From an uncultured Lachnospiraceae bacterium (GTDB lineage: Bacteria > Bacillota > Clostridia > Lachnospirales > Lachnospiraceae): DNA of 32,396 nucleotides. Numbering within the stretch: position 1 is the stretch's first letter; each line of letters begins with the position of its first letter. The stretch is from the NCBI GenBank assembly GCA_949840465.1, contig CATKXE010000036.1, positions 1 to 32,396 of the forward strand, given 5' to 3'. Below are positions 24,200-30,625 of this stretch, piece by piece. A model generated the notes under the pieces. The model worked only from the letters and a program-made list of their open reading frames with translations, was not told the DNA's origin and did not search any database. The translations under genes and the position numbers were made by a program.

Positions 24200-26080
24200 C
24201 TACCGCACCGCCGCCGCAGGATGCACCGGTTTCCCGTGTCCGAAAAACCTGTCATACCACACAAGGAAAATGTACACCGTCCATATCTTCCGGCTGTCGT
24301 CCGTCTTTTCATTGGCCTTCTTCCCCTTCTTGTGGGCGTCCAGCATCTTCACAAGAAGCTCTGTGTCAAAAAATTTCCGCGCCGCCTCAGATGTAAACAT
24401 CTCCCTCACTCTCCGGTAATACTGCTCTTCCCGCAGCCATACCCGGATCGGGATCGGAAATCCCAGCTTCTTTTTCTCCGCGGTTTTGCTGCGGATGACC
24501 TTCTCCGCCGCAGCTCTCAGCGCAACCTTCGTCCTGGGAGCACGCACCTTATAATTCAAAGGAAGCGTCTGCGCGAGTTCCAGTACCTTTTTATCCAAAA
24601 ACGGCACCCTCACTTCCAGAGAATTGGCCATGCCCATCTTGTCCCCTTTCATCAAAATGTCATGAACCAGCCACAGATGCAGATCTACATACTGCATCTT
24701 CGTTACCGGGTCTTTGCCTTTCACCCGTCTATACAGGGGCGCGGTCACTTTACGGATTCCCGGCGCACAGCCCTTTTTCAGAATCCGGTTTGCCTCCCGC
24801 TCCGTAAAAATATTGGTTGCATTCGCAAAATACCGCTCCTCCAGCGTCTTTCCATGACGCATCAGAAACCCTCTGCCCTTCATCCCCCGGGGCAGGCAGT
24901 ACTCCGCGAACTTTCCGAGAAAACGCCGGACCGGCATGGGAATCTTATTAAATCCCGTGTGCTCCAAAGGCTCACAGTAAATATTATATCCTCCGAACAA
25001 CTCGTCCGAGCCTTCCCCTGAAAGCACCACTTTCACCTTCCTGGACGCCTCCTCGCTCAGGAAAAACAAAGCGATAGCCGCCGGATCCGCGACCGGCTCA
25101 TCCATATAATACTGGATATCCGACAGCCGATCCCAATACTCCTCCGGCGTGATCACTTTTGCGTCGTTCTGCATGCGGATACTTGCCGCAAACTCCTTTG
25201 CATCCCCAATCTCACTGTATTTCCCTTCCTCAAATCCCACCGTAAAGGTACGATCCACCTGCCCTAAATAGGTCAGATAGCTGGAATCCACACCGCTCGA
25301 TAAATATGAAGCCACCTCTACGTCGCTGATCTTGTGCTTTTCCACCGACTCCTTCATCACCGCTTCCACATCCTCCACCACTTCCTCGAAGGATTTTTTG
25401 CAGTCTCCGGTAAAATGCGGCTCAAAGTAACGGGTAATCTTCATCTTTTGATCCTCATAAGTAAAATAATGTCCCGGCTGCAGACAGTACACTCCCTTAA
25501 AAAATGTCTCATTGGTAGGCACAAACTGGAAGGAAAGATAATTGCCAAGGGCTTCTTCATTAAAAATCTTGTCATACTTGGGATGCTCCATAAATGACTT
25601 GATCTCCGAGCCGAACAGCAGCGTCCCGTTCATCTGCGCGTAATAGAGAGGCTTGATGCCGAAAATATCCCTGGCCGCAAACAGCTTTTTCGACTTTCTG
25701 TCCCAGATGGCAAATGCATACATTCCCCGCAGCCGGTCCACCAAAGACTCGCCCCACTCCTCGTAGCCATGCAGCAGCGTCTCGGAATCTGTATTGGACA
25801 CAAAACTATGGCCTGCATCTACCAATTCTTTCCGCAGCTCCTGATAATTATAGATCTCTCCGTTGAACACCAGCACCTTGGTTCTGTCTTCATTATATAA
25901 AGGCTGATCCCCCTCTTTTGAAAGGTCGATGATGCTCAGCCGCCTGAAGCCCAGCGCCGCATCCGCATCCACATATTTCCCTTCACTGTCGGGTCCCCGG
26001 TGCACGATCGTGTTCATCATATTCTCAAGTACCTCTTCCCGGTTCTCGACCGCCCCCACAAATCCTGCAAACCCACACAT
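24200..26080 (-). CDS. asnB: Asparagine synthetase (glutamine-hydrolysing)
   Basis: 626 residues. Starts MCGFAGFVG with Cys2 as the glutaminase nucleophile; HRGPDSEG, FNGEIYNYQELR and SNTDSETLLHGYEEWG complete the N-terminal Ntn domain. The synthetase domain carries the PP-loop SSGVDSS at 261-267, then VLSGEGSDELFGGY and MANSLEVRVPFLD. It makes Asn from Asp, Gln and ATP. AAAGGAG precedes the start. The gene appears monocistronic with a long leader of about 190 nt. Some homologues with this length act in cell-wall amidation or sporulation (AsnO type), so a role beyond asparagine supply is possible. Confidence 0.92.
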   Translation of the reverse strand: MCGFAGFVGAVENREEVLENMMNTIVHRGPDSEGKYVDADAALGFRRLSIIDLSKEGDQPLYNEDRTKVLVFNGEIYNYQELRKELVDAGHSFVSNTDSETLLHGYEEWGESLVDRLRGMYAFAIWDRKSKKLFAARDIFGIKPLYYAQMNGTLLFGSEIKSFMEHPKYDKIFNEEALGNYLSFQFVPTNETFFKGVYCLQPGHYFTYEDQKMKITRYFEPHFTGDCKKSFEEVVEDVEAVMKESVEKHKISDVEVASYLSSGVDSSYLTYLGQVDRTFTVGFEEGKYSEIGDAKEFAASIRMQNDAKVITPEEYWDRLSDIQYYMDEPVADPAAIALFFLSEEASRKVKVVLSGEGSDELFGGYNIYCEPLEHTGFNKIPMPVRRFLGKFAEYCLPRGMKGRGFLMRHGKTLEERYFANATNIFTEREANRILKKGCAPGIRKVTAPLYRRVKGKDPVTKMQYVDLHLWLVHDILMKGDKMGMANSLEVRVPFLDKKVLELAQTLPLNYKVRAPRTKVALRAAAEKVIRSKTAEKKKLGFPIPIRVWLREEQYYRRVREMFTSEAARKFFDTELLVKMLDAHKKGKKANEKTDDSRKIWTVYIFLVWYDRFFGHGKPVHPAAAVR

Positions 26081-26275
26081 AAATCCTTATCTCCTTTATT
26101 CCCGTATTCAAGCCCTGTAATCTTTTGTGCCACAAAAGCCGCATCCTCTATTATTCCCAAAAAGTCGATTTCCACGACAGCATTTTAAAAACAACTGCCC
26201 CCGCTTTACTGGAAAACGCCGGATTCATATACAGATTCTGGGTTTATTTCCAGCAGAAATTTTGACTCGCTATCT
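26081..26275 (-). promoter_or_regulatory. Long asnB leader with a dyad
   Basis: About 190 nt between promoter and start. CTTTTGTG C CACAAAAG (26122-26138) is a perfect 8-bp dyad. I looked for T-box features (specifier hairpin, TGGNACCGCG) and do not see them. Role unknown. Confidence 0.35.
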
Positions 26276-26304
26276 ATTATAGCTTTTTTTATTTATAAAA
26301 ACAA
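26276..26304 (-). promoter_or_regulatory. Sigma-A promoter of asnB
   Basis: Minus strand TTGTTT (26299-26304), 17-bp spacer, TATAAT (26276-26281). Confidence 0.6.
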
Positions 26305-26342
26305 CTTATTTCCTCAAAGCAGGGAAATTTCTGGTTCCTGTC

Positions 26343-26399
26343 GGTTACTGTTCACGGTGCCTTGCACCACGCTGCAAGGCATCCGGCCAGTAAAGTTAC
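26343..26399. repeat. GTTAC/CGGCC palindromic repeat, copy B
   Basis: Opens GGTTACTGTTCACGG. The inner stem TGCCTTGCA/TGCAAGGCA (26358-26366, 26373-26381) is perfect, and the outer TTACT/AGTAA also pairs. It contains CCGGCC before the closing GTTAC-like edge. Confidence 0.6.
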
Positions 26400-26468
26400 G
26401 GTTTGAGGCATTCAGCCTTCTATCCTCCGCTCCGACCCGTCCGAAACAAGCGTCGCTGGCGCTTCGAA

Positions 26469-26488
26469 CCGCCGTCAGGCGGCTTTTT
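26469..26488 (+). terminator. Terminator-like hairpin inside the repeat-rich spacer
   Basis: CCGCC GTCA GGCGG followed by CTTTTT. No plus-strand gene precedes it, so it probably belongs to a degenerate mobile or repeat unit rather than to a working transcript. Confidence 0.4.
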
Positions 26489-26502
26489 CCATAGGCTGGA
26501 CG

Positions 26503-26541
26503 CGTTACAGTTGGCGGCCGGCCAGACTGTGAATTGTAACG
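26503..26541. repeat. GTTAC/CGGCC palindromic repeat, copy D
   Basis: GTTACAGTT (26504-26512) pairs with AATTGTAAC (26532-26540) at 8 of 9 positions around a GGCCGGCC core (26516-26523). Read on the minus strand it starts GTTACAATTCACAG, matching copy C. Confidence 0.6.
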
Positions 26542-26606
26542 ATTGTCCGCCTAAGCCCTGGGTGGGCCAGGCCCTGGACATAAATTACCGTTCCATTTAC
26601 CATATC

Positions 26607-26662
26607 CATGTTTTCGATATATTCTTACCTGTATTTACATGTTTTCGACACAATACTATACT
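26607..26662 (+). promoter_or_regulatory. Promoter with direct-repeat operator for the XRE gene
   Basis: TTTACA (26634-26639), 17-bp spacer, TATACT (26657-26662). The motif CATGTTTTCGA occurs twice, at 26607-26617 and 26638-26648, 31 bp apart (about three helical turns). The second copy lies inside the promoter. A regulator, possibly the XRE protein itself, may bind there. Confidence 0.6.
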
Positions 26663-26675
26663 TATAGCAAAGCAT

Positions 26676-26713
26676 TGTATGCAGATTCCCTGAATTGAAA
26701 CAAACTGCATACA
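26676..26713 (+). other. Inverted repeat in the leader of the XRE gene
   Basis: TGTATGCAG (26676-26684) and CTGCATACA (26705-26713) are perfect 9-bp arms with a 20-nt loop, between promoter and start codon. It could be an operator or an RNA hairpin. Confidence 0.45.
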
Positions 26714-26752
26714 GTTTCTATTATGAATATTCTAAAGTACGAGGACTGACAA

Positions 26753-26950
26753 ATGTTAAACCACTTTTCCACTAATCTAAGGCATTACCGCAAACTGCGC
26801 CTAATGACACAGCAGGATCTTGCAGAAAAACTATTCATAACCAGACAGACCATTTCTACATACGAGACAGATACCCGGCGCTGTGATCTTGATACGCTCA
26901 TCCGCCTCTCCGATATTTTAGAGATTTCAGTGGATGAACTGATCCGCTGA
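26753..26950 (+). CDS. Small XRE-family transcriptional regulator
   Basis: 65 residues, nearly all one helix-turn-helix domain: LRHYRKLRLMTQQDLAEKLFITRQTISTYETDTRRCDLDTLIRLSDILEI. QQDLAEKLFITRQTIS is the helix-turn-helix itself. GAGG precedes the ATG. There is no sensor domain, so it is probably a simple repressor. It has its own vegetative-type promoter and ends 77 nt before cotJA. Whether it regulates the coat operon or only itself is unknown. Confidence 0.85.
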   Translation: MLNHFSTNLRHYRKLRLMTQQDLAEKLFITRQTISTYETDTRRCDLDTLIRLSDILEISVDELIR

Positions 26951-26964
26951 GCCTCTGCGGTGGA

Positions 26965-26991
26965 ACCTTTTCTTTTTTCTTCCATAATATA
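26965..26991 (+). promoter_or_regulatory. Candidate mother-cell (sigma-E/K-like) promoter of cotJ
   Basis: AC (26965-26966), 16 bp, then CATAATATA (26983-26991), which fits the sigma-K pattern AC-N16/17-CATAnnnTA. About 35 nt before cotJA. Fits the mother-cell expression expected of coat genes. Confidence 0.45.
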
Positions 26992-27027
26992 TTATTGTAA
27001 ATCAAACTATGGAAGGAGATACCGCAA

Positions 27028-27441
27028 ATGCCGAATTACCAGAATAATATGCGTTATGGACGTCAGGGTAATCTGCGCAGGCCCTGCGGACAAAATGCAC
27101 GATATGGCATGCCGCAATCAGAAGCACGCTGCAGCGCGCCGGGTCCGATAACGAGAGCAGATATGATGTCAGGAAGGGAGGATTCCTGCTGTACCCCCAC
27201 CCCAAAACCTGAAAAAAACTGCTGTCCTGTAAATGAAGGTTCAGAACGCAGATCCAGAGATAATTCCCGATCCTGCGGATGCAGAAGGGAAGACCCGCTT
27301 TACGGCATGCCGCTTGCTATGGCATATGTCCCATGGCAGACATGGGGAGATACCTTTGATCTATGCGACAGTTTCCAGACAGGAACAATCTTTAAAGAAC
27401 TGGATCAACCATTTCTCGGGAGAGGAGGCTGGAAACGATGA
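27028..27441 (+). CDS. cotJA: Spore coat-associated protein CotJA
   Basis: 137 residues. The C-terminal part (about 97-130, AYVPWQTWGDTFDLCDSFQTGTIFKELDQPFLG) matches the short CotJA family. The first ~90 residues are Arg/Cys/Pro-rich, low-complexity and longer than in Bacillus CotJA. GGAGAT precedes the ATG. Its stop overlaps the cotJB start (ATGA), so they are co-translated. CotJ proteins associate with the spore coat; their biochemical role is not settled. Confidence 0.85.
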   Translation: MPNYQNNMRYGRQGNLRRPCGQNARYGMPQSEARCSAPGPITRADMMSGREDSCCTPTPKPEKNCCPVNEGSERRSRDNSRSCGCRREDPLYGMPLAMAYVPWQTWGDTFDLCDSFQTGTIFKELDQPFLGRGGWKR

Positions 27442-27707
27442 AAAATTGTTCATGCAGAGAAGATTTAATGAAATTAATCAATGAAGTCAGCTTTGCGGTA
27501 GACGATGCAAAGCTCTATCTGGATACACATCCATGTGACGGGGAAGCCATGGAATATTTCTGCAAATACAGCCATATGCGCAATGAAGCATTGAAAGAAT
27601 ATGCGGAAAATTACGGACCTCTGACTGTAGATACCGTCATCTACTCGGAGCCAGAGAAATGGAATTGGATTAATGAGCCATGGCCGTGGCAGGAAGGGGG
27701 ATGTTGA
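27438..27707 (+). CDS. cotJB: Spore coat protein CotJB
   Basis: 89 residues. LMKLINEVSFAVDDAKLYLDTHPCDGEAMEYFCKY and EYAENYGPLTVDTV match the CotJB family across its length. It overlaps cotJA by 4 nt and is followed 3 nt later by the cotJC remnant, the usual cotJABC order. Confidence 0.9.
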   Translation: MKNCSCREDLMKLINEVSFAVDDAKLYLDTHPCDGEAMEYFCKYSHMRNEALKEYAENYGPLTVDTVIYSEPEKWNWINEPWPWQEGGC

Positions 27708-27710
27708 TTT

Positions 27711-27824
27711 ATGTGGAATTATGAAAAAAGACTGCAGTATCCGGTAAAAATCAATCAGACAAATCCGGCTTTGGCACAGGTAATTATCTCGCAGTTTGGC
27801 GGTGCATATTGTAATAACAGATAG
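27711..27824 (+). pseudogene. cotJC: cotJC 5' fragment, truncated at a phage junction
   Basis: 37 codons: MWNYEKRLQYPVKINQTNPA and then LAQVIISQFGG match the start of manganese-catalase-like CotJC (about 190 residues in relatives), with GGAAGGGGG upstream. After codon 31 (27803) similarity stops; AYCNNR and a TAG follow, then phage-type genes. All metal-ligand regions are missing. The gene was most likely cut by insertion of the neighbouring phage element; a remaining 3' part, if any, lies outside the window. Confidence 0.85.
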
Positions 27825-27857
27825 CATTTGCCTGGACGGATAAATATGGGTAAATAA

Positions 27858-27887
27858 AAGAGAACCTGTTTCCAAGCTCTCTTTTTT
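27858..27887. terminator. Bidirectional terminator at the cotJ/phage boundary
   Basis: An imperfect hairpin (GAGA..CTG tttc CAAG..TCTC) is followed by six T on the plus strand and TTTTATTT on the minus strand. It ends both the cotJ transcript and the phage repressor operon. Confidence 0.6.
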
Positions 27888-27915
27888 ACCTTTATTTTTT
27901 ATGCTCTTTTATTGA

Positions 27916-28047
27916 CTATGATGATAAGGTTTTGCACACGGTATAGACTGAACGTAAATAATCTTGGTTTGTAAACGCGCCTACCATTCGCTCTATCTCC
28001 GCTTTTGTATTTTTCATATCCTGCTGTTGATTTATATTGATATTCAT
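27916..28047 (-). CDS. Small phage-region protein, unknown
   Basis: 43 codons from the ATG at 28047 (MNININQQQDMKNTKAEIER...). The in-frame ATG at codon 11 has AGGAT just before it and is an alternative start. Hydrophilic, partly helical. Same strand and probably same operon as the XRE repressor. No family recognised. Confidence 0.5.
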   Translation of the reverse strand: MNININQQQDMKNTKAEIERMVGAFTNQDYLRSVYTVCKTLSS

Positions 28048-28109
28048 GCTATTCTGTTTTTACAGTTTGGGCGGCTTAAGTTCGCCGCCCTTTCTGTGTT
28101 CCCGGCTGA

Positions 28110-28265
28110 TTACTCAGCCTTTTCTTTTTTGTCCGGCTCTGGCTTATACTGTTCTTCTCCTGTCTCGATGTAAAGAATGAAATCATTGATTTTCTTTTCG
28201 CTCCATCCAGCGGCTCTTAAACCTAAAACCAGCCTTGCGTTTTCTTGCATATTCATCTGCTCCAT
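28110..28265 (-). CDS. Small phage-region protein, unknown
   Basis: 51 codons (MEQMNMQENARLVLGLRAAG...), with AAAGGAGAG directly before the ATG, so translation is likely. The LVLGLRAAGWSEKKINDFILYIETGEE part looks like a short helical domain. It is the gene after the XRE repressor (69-nt gap). A GGGCGGC/GCCGCCC hairpin (28069-28090) follows it. Function unknown. Confidence 0.65.
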   Translation of the reverse strand: MEQMNMQENARLVLGLRAAGWSEKKINDFILYIETGEEQYKPEPDKKEKAE

Positions 28266-28334
28266 GTCTCTCCTTTCTCCCTTTCGGGTTATTGTCCTTC
28301 GTTCCCTTTGGACAATTATAATATATCACATATT

Positions 28335-28598
28335 TCAGTGATTGTCGATAGTTTTATCACATATTTTTGAAATTATTTTTTCTCTGTCCTCGTCCGTTTC
28401 TATAAATTTGATTATATCCCTCGGTTGCATTTCCAAAACACAACACAGGCGGTTGAGCACTTCCAGAGATATTTTCGTATCTCCATTCCTGAATTTTCGC
28501 ATGGTATCTTGCCCGAAAATACCGCTTTTCTTTGCAGTCGTTGTGTTTATTCCAACTTTAGCCAGTTCTGGAATCACATCTATTTTATATTGTAACAA
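28335..28598 (-). CDS. XRE (HTH_26-type) phage repressor
   Basis: Start taken as the TTG at 28598 (87 residues): AGGAGG lies 10 nt upstream and the protein then opens LLQYKIDVIPELAKVG, as in Cro/CI-type HTH_26 regulators. The helix-turn-helix covers about 15-60 (NTTTAKKSGIFGQDTMRKFRN, SLEVLNRLCCVLEMQPRDII). It has a strong promoter and sits opposite a second promoter, with TCAC-N8-GTGA operator-like sites in between, as in a temperate-phage immunity switch. It heads a three-gene minus-strand operon ending near cotJC. Confidence 0.82.
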   Translation of the reverse strand: MLQYKIDVIPELAKVGINTTTAKKSGIFGQDTMRKFRNGDTKISLEVLNRLCCVLEMQPRDIIKFIETDEDREKIISKICDKTIDNH

Positions 28599-28631
28599 TA
28601 CACTTTCGCCTCCTTTCAAAATCCTACTTTT

Positions 28632-28660
28632 ACTATATAATATCATACTGATTTTGTCAA
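28632..28660 (-). promoter_or_regulatory. Repressor promoter
   Basis: Minus strand TTGACA (28655-28660, perfect), 17-bp spacer, TATAGT (28632-28637), about 35 nt before the XRE start. Confidence 0.75.
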
Positions 28661-28668
28661 TAAAATTT

Positions 28669-28715
28669 TCTCATAAAAATGTGATTTTAATGTTGATAAT
28701 CACATTTTTATGTGA
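28669..28715. promoter_or_regulatory. Operator pair of the phage switch
   Basis: Two sites of the form TCAC-N8-GTGA: TCTCATAAAAATGTGA (28669-28684, one mismatch) and TCACATTTTTATGTGA (28700-28715, perfect), 31 bp apart and arranged so that 28672-28686 and 28698-28712 form a perfect 15-bp inverted repeat. A third site, TCACATATTTCAGTGA, lies at 28326-28341 at the end of the repressor gene. Confidence 0.7.
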
Positions 28716-28721
28716 TACAGT
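28693..28721 (+). promoter_or_regulatory. Rightward early promoter of the phage switch
   Basis: TTGATA (28693-28698), 17-bp spacer, TACAGT (28716-28721). The perfect operator at 28700-28715 fills the spacer, so repressor binding would block it. Confidence 0.6.
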
Positions 28722-28792
28722 ATAACCATAGCAAACAACAAACGAAACACAAAGAACGCAAACAAGAAAGCAAATAAAATAGGAGTAAAAAT

Positions 28793-28894
28793 ATGAAAGT
28801 AAAAGCGAACTGGAATTAGGAGCTTATTCCTGCGATATTTACAGGGGAAATTAAACTGTATGCGTACCGAAAATATAATACAAACTGGAGATAG
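28793..28894 (+). pseudogene. Short early ORF interrupted by an in-frame TAG
   Basis: AGGAG stands 7 nt before ATG AAA GTA. After 8 codons (MKVKANWN) there is a TAG, and the same frame then reads 24 more codons (ELIPAIFTGEIKLYAYRKYN...) to a second TAG. It is the first ORF after the rightward promoter. Either a nonsense-mutated small phage gene or chance readthrough. Confidence 0.35.
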
Positions 28895-28924
28895 AGCCAC
28901 TAGTATTCACAGACAGGGGACATT

Positions 28925-29023
28925 GTGGGTTATCCATATTTTTTACTTGCATTATTGGCGTACGCCGCATATTTAGTCCTTAGGGAAATTGCATTTTTTA
29001 TAATTTACCGCAACGAAAAATAA
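28925..29023 (+). CDS. Putative 32-residue membrane peptide
   Basis: GTG start with AGGGG 5 nt upstream; hydrophobic MGYPYFLLALLAYAAYLVL then REIAFFIIYRNEK. One membrane helix. It could be a tiny phage membrane protein. Support is limited to the ribosome binding site, the hydrophobicity and its place downstream of the early promoter. Confidence 0.4.
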   Translation: MGYPYFLLALLAYAAYLVLREIAFFIIYRNEK

Positions 29024-29113
29024 GCCCTATTAGCTCAGGGGTTTAACCATTAGGCTCAGCAAAAAAATCTATCCCGTCCCTACCGGGCAATGCAGGGAGA
29101 AAGTGAGAAGGAT

Positions 29114-29275
29114 ATGGAAAATTTTACAACTGACGAATTAAGATACATCCGAGGAATGGCCGGAGATTTATACCACAAATACGCAAGAAATGATAAAGAA
29201 AAAGCACTGACCTATAAAACCATATGCTCAAAAGCACAAAATGAGATCATTAAAAGAAATCAGGCGGCAGGATAG
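29114..29275 (+). CDS. Small phage-region protein, unknown
   Basis: 53 residues from the ATG at 29114 (MENFTTDELRYIRGMAGDLY); an in-frame ATG at 29090 lacks a ribosome binding site, but the purine-rich stretch GGGAGAAAGTGAGAAGGA lies between the two starts. Charged and helical. Ends at a strong terminator that overlaps its stop codon. No family recognised. Confidence 0.6.
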   Translation: MENFTTDELRYIRGMAGDLYHKYARNDKEKALTYKTICSKAQNEIIKRNQAAG

Positions 29276-29290
29276 CCCTACCGCCTTTTT
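29262..29290 (+). terminator. Intrinsic terminator of the early phage transcript
   Basis: AGGCGGCAGG (29262-29271) pairs with the segment ending CCGCCT (29281-29286), followed by TTTTTC. It separates this unit from the convergent lysis cassette. Confidence 0.75.
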
Positions 29291-29291
29291 C

Positions 29292-30245
29292 TTAAACTTT
29301 TTCTAATGTCAGCTGAAGCCTATCCACACCATTCATATCATCACCGGCTCCACCGTCTTCATCGTTATACTCCCATTTCAAATACCCTTTCCCTGATGGA
29401 GCGACCCGATATTTCGCTTTATATCCTTTTGTTCCCGAATTTTCCCCGGCATAAAAGATCGTATATCCGATTATGTAATCAGACATATCTTTATTTTCCT
29501 GATTCTTTTCCAGAAGCCCCTGGCGTTTCATGGTGAGTTGGAACCATCCATTCCTGCCCAAATTTTTAAACTGTGCACTCCTGTGGACGTGGCCGGGAAC
29601 GCCTGCATAATCATCACCGCAGCCATCAGAGCAGGAAAGGCCGCGCATCCATTCCAACCAACCATCTTCTTTGGTGTAGACACGGTACTCCGGTGCCGGG
29701 ATGTCTGATTTAATGGTTTCCACAGTATTCCCTGACTTGTCTCCTGCAGTTTCGTTATTGATGCATTCCAGGATTCCATCCCATGGATAATCATAATACG
29801 TTCTTATATGGCTTTCATGGCCATTCTGGTCTCCCTCTTTCCCGTCAATAGTGCCGTTCTCGCTTATAGCAAATTCCATCAACATATCCGGCACGGCTGA
29901 AAGGCACATGGCTGTATGATTGGCTTCATTTAGGTATACATCACCGGCCTGCGCAATATACCCTGAAGACATTGGATGCCAACGGAAATTGCCTGTACCG
30001 CACATACACTGCCGCATGTTCCCAGTATAGGTCGCGCCCCCGCAGGAAATCCCGGCTGCTTCATAAGCAGAGATAATCGCGGAGCTGCAGTCCCGGTCTC
30101 CCCTCTCTAACTGGTATACGCCTGCCCCTGTCTGGACATTGCATTTCCCGCTTCCGTCTCCCCAGCGTGAAATCTGGCTGTACCCGTGGCTATTACAGGT
30201 TACCAGATGTTTCATCAATTCAACTGCTACCTGTTTCTTTAACAT
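29292..30245 (-). CDS. Phage endolysin (NlpC/P60- or CHAP-like) with wall-binding C-terminus
   Basis: 317 residues from the ATG at 30245 (AGGGGA upstream); the in-frame ATG at 30272 lies in the T-tract of a terminator. The N-terminal catalytic domain has Cys53 in GDRDCSSAIISAYEAAG and His110 in GDVYLNEANHTAMC, the Cys/His pair of an NlpC/P60-type cysteine peptidase or amidase. From about residue 190 two Trp/Gly-rich repeats (DGWLEWMRGLSC, KGYLKWEYNDEDGG) resemble clostridial wall-binding modules. Last gene of the lysis cassette; a strong terminator separates it from the holin. Confidence 0.85.
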   Translation of the reverse strand: MLKKQVAVELMKHLVTCNSHGYSQISRWGDGSGKCNVQTGAGVYQLERGDRDCSSAIISAYEAAGISCGGATYTGNMRQCMCGTGNFRWHPMSSGYIAQAGDVYLNEANHTAMCLSAVPDMLMEFAISENGTIDGKEGDQNGHESHIRTYYDYPWDGILECINNETAGDKSGNTVETIKSDIPAPEYRVYTKEDGWLEWMRGLSCSDGCGDDYAGVPGHVHRSAQFKNLGRNGWFQLTMKRQGLLEKNQENKDMSDYIIGYTIFYAGENSGTKGYKAKYRVAPSGKGYLKWEYNDEDGGAGDDMNGVDRLQLTLEKV

Positions 30246-30272
30246 GGATATTCCCCTTTCATTTTGCTGCAC

Positions 30273-30298
30273 AAAAAGAGGACGGTTTCCCGTCCTCT
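30273..30298 (-). terminator. Intrinsic terminator between holin and endolysin
   Basis: Perfect 9-bp stem AGAGGACGG/CCGTCCTCT with GAAA tetraloop on the minus strand, followed by TTTTT. It ends 27 nt before the endolysin ATG, so endolysin needs readthrough, antitermination or its own promoter (none clear). Confidence 0.85.
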
Positions 30299-30301
30299 CA
30301 G

Positions 30302-30625
30302 TTATACTACTGTTGCATTTTCCTCAATCTTCATCTGTTTGACAGCCGCTTCGATCAGAACATCTAGCTGTTCATCCGACAGGGCAATGTTCTTCGCAAT
30401 GAGGATTTCCCTTAAAAACTCTGTCACATAGGCTTTCCTGTCCTGCCCCTTTTCAGCCCAGAGAACCTGCTGGGCTGAAAAGACAGCATACCTTGCCCAC
30501 TTTTCTGCCTCTTCTAGCTTATCGACACCAATCTTTCCCTTTATCCATGGCACCAGATACCTAGTAATGACCAATACTGCCACCATGACAAGCACCTTAA
30601 TGATTTCAAAAATAATTTCATTCAT
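30302..30625 (-). CDS. Phage holin, LLH family
   Basis: 107 residues: one membrane helix (about 5-27, IFEIIKVLVMVAVLVITRYLV) and a charged helical tail (KLEEAEKWARYAVFSAQQVL) typical of LLH-type holins. It makes the membrane lesion that releases or activates endolysin. Overlaps the upstream membrane-protein gene by 8 nt (ATGAATGA). Confidence 0.85.
   Translation of the reverse strand: MNEIIFEIIKVLVMVAVLVITRYLVPWIKGKIGVDKLEEAEKWARYAVFSAQQVLWAEKGQDRKAYVTEFLREILIAKNIALSDEQLDVLIEAAVKQMKIEENATVV

Noticed and set aside
26081..26304. T-box or other amino-acid riboswitch before asnB
   Set aside because: The leader is long enough, but I see no specifier loop, no TGGNACCGCG box and no terminator/antiterminator pair.
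26403..26693. Plus-strand open frame of 96 codons
   Set aside because: It runs through the repeat block and terminator-like hairpin, has no ribosome binding site and a composition typical of a read-through repeat.
28069..28090. GGGCGGC/GCCGCCC hairpin called as a terminator
   Set aside because: No T-tract on the minus strand where a gene precedes it; on the plus strand only three T and no upstream gene. Kept only as a hairpin note.
29022..29090. tRNA-like stretch (TTAGCTCAGGGG, ends pairing GCCC/GGGC)
   Set aside because: The acceptor stem pairs only four bases, there is no D-stem partner and no GTTCGAATC-type T-loop. Not a tRNA.
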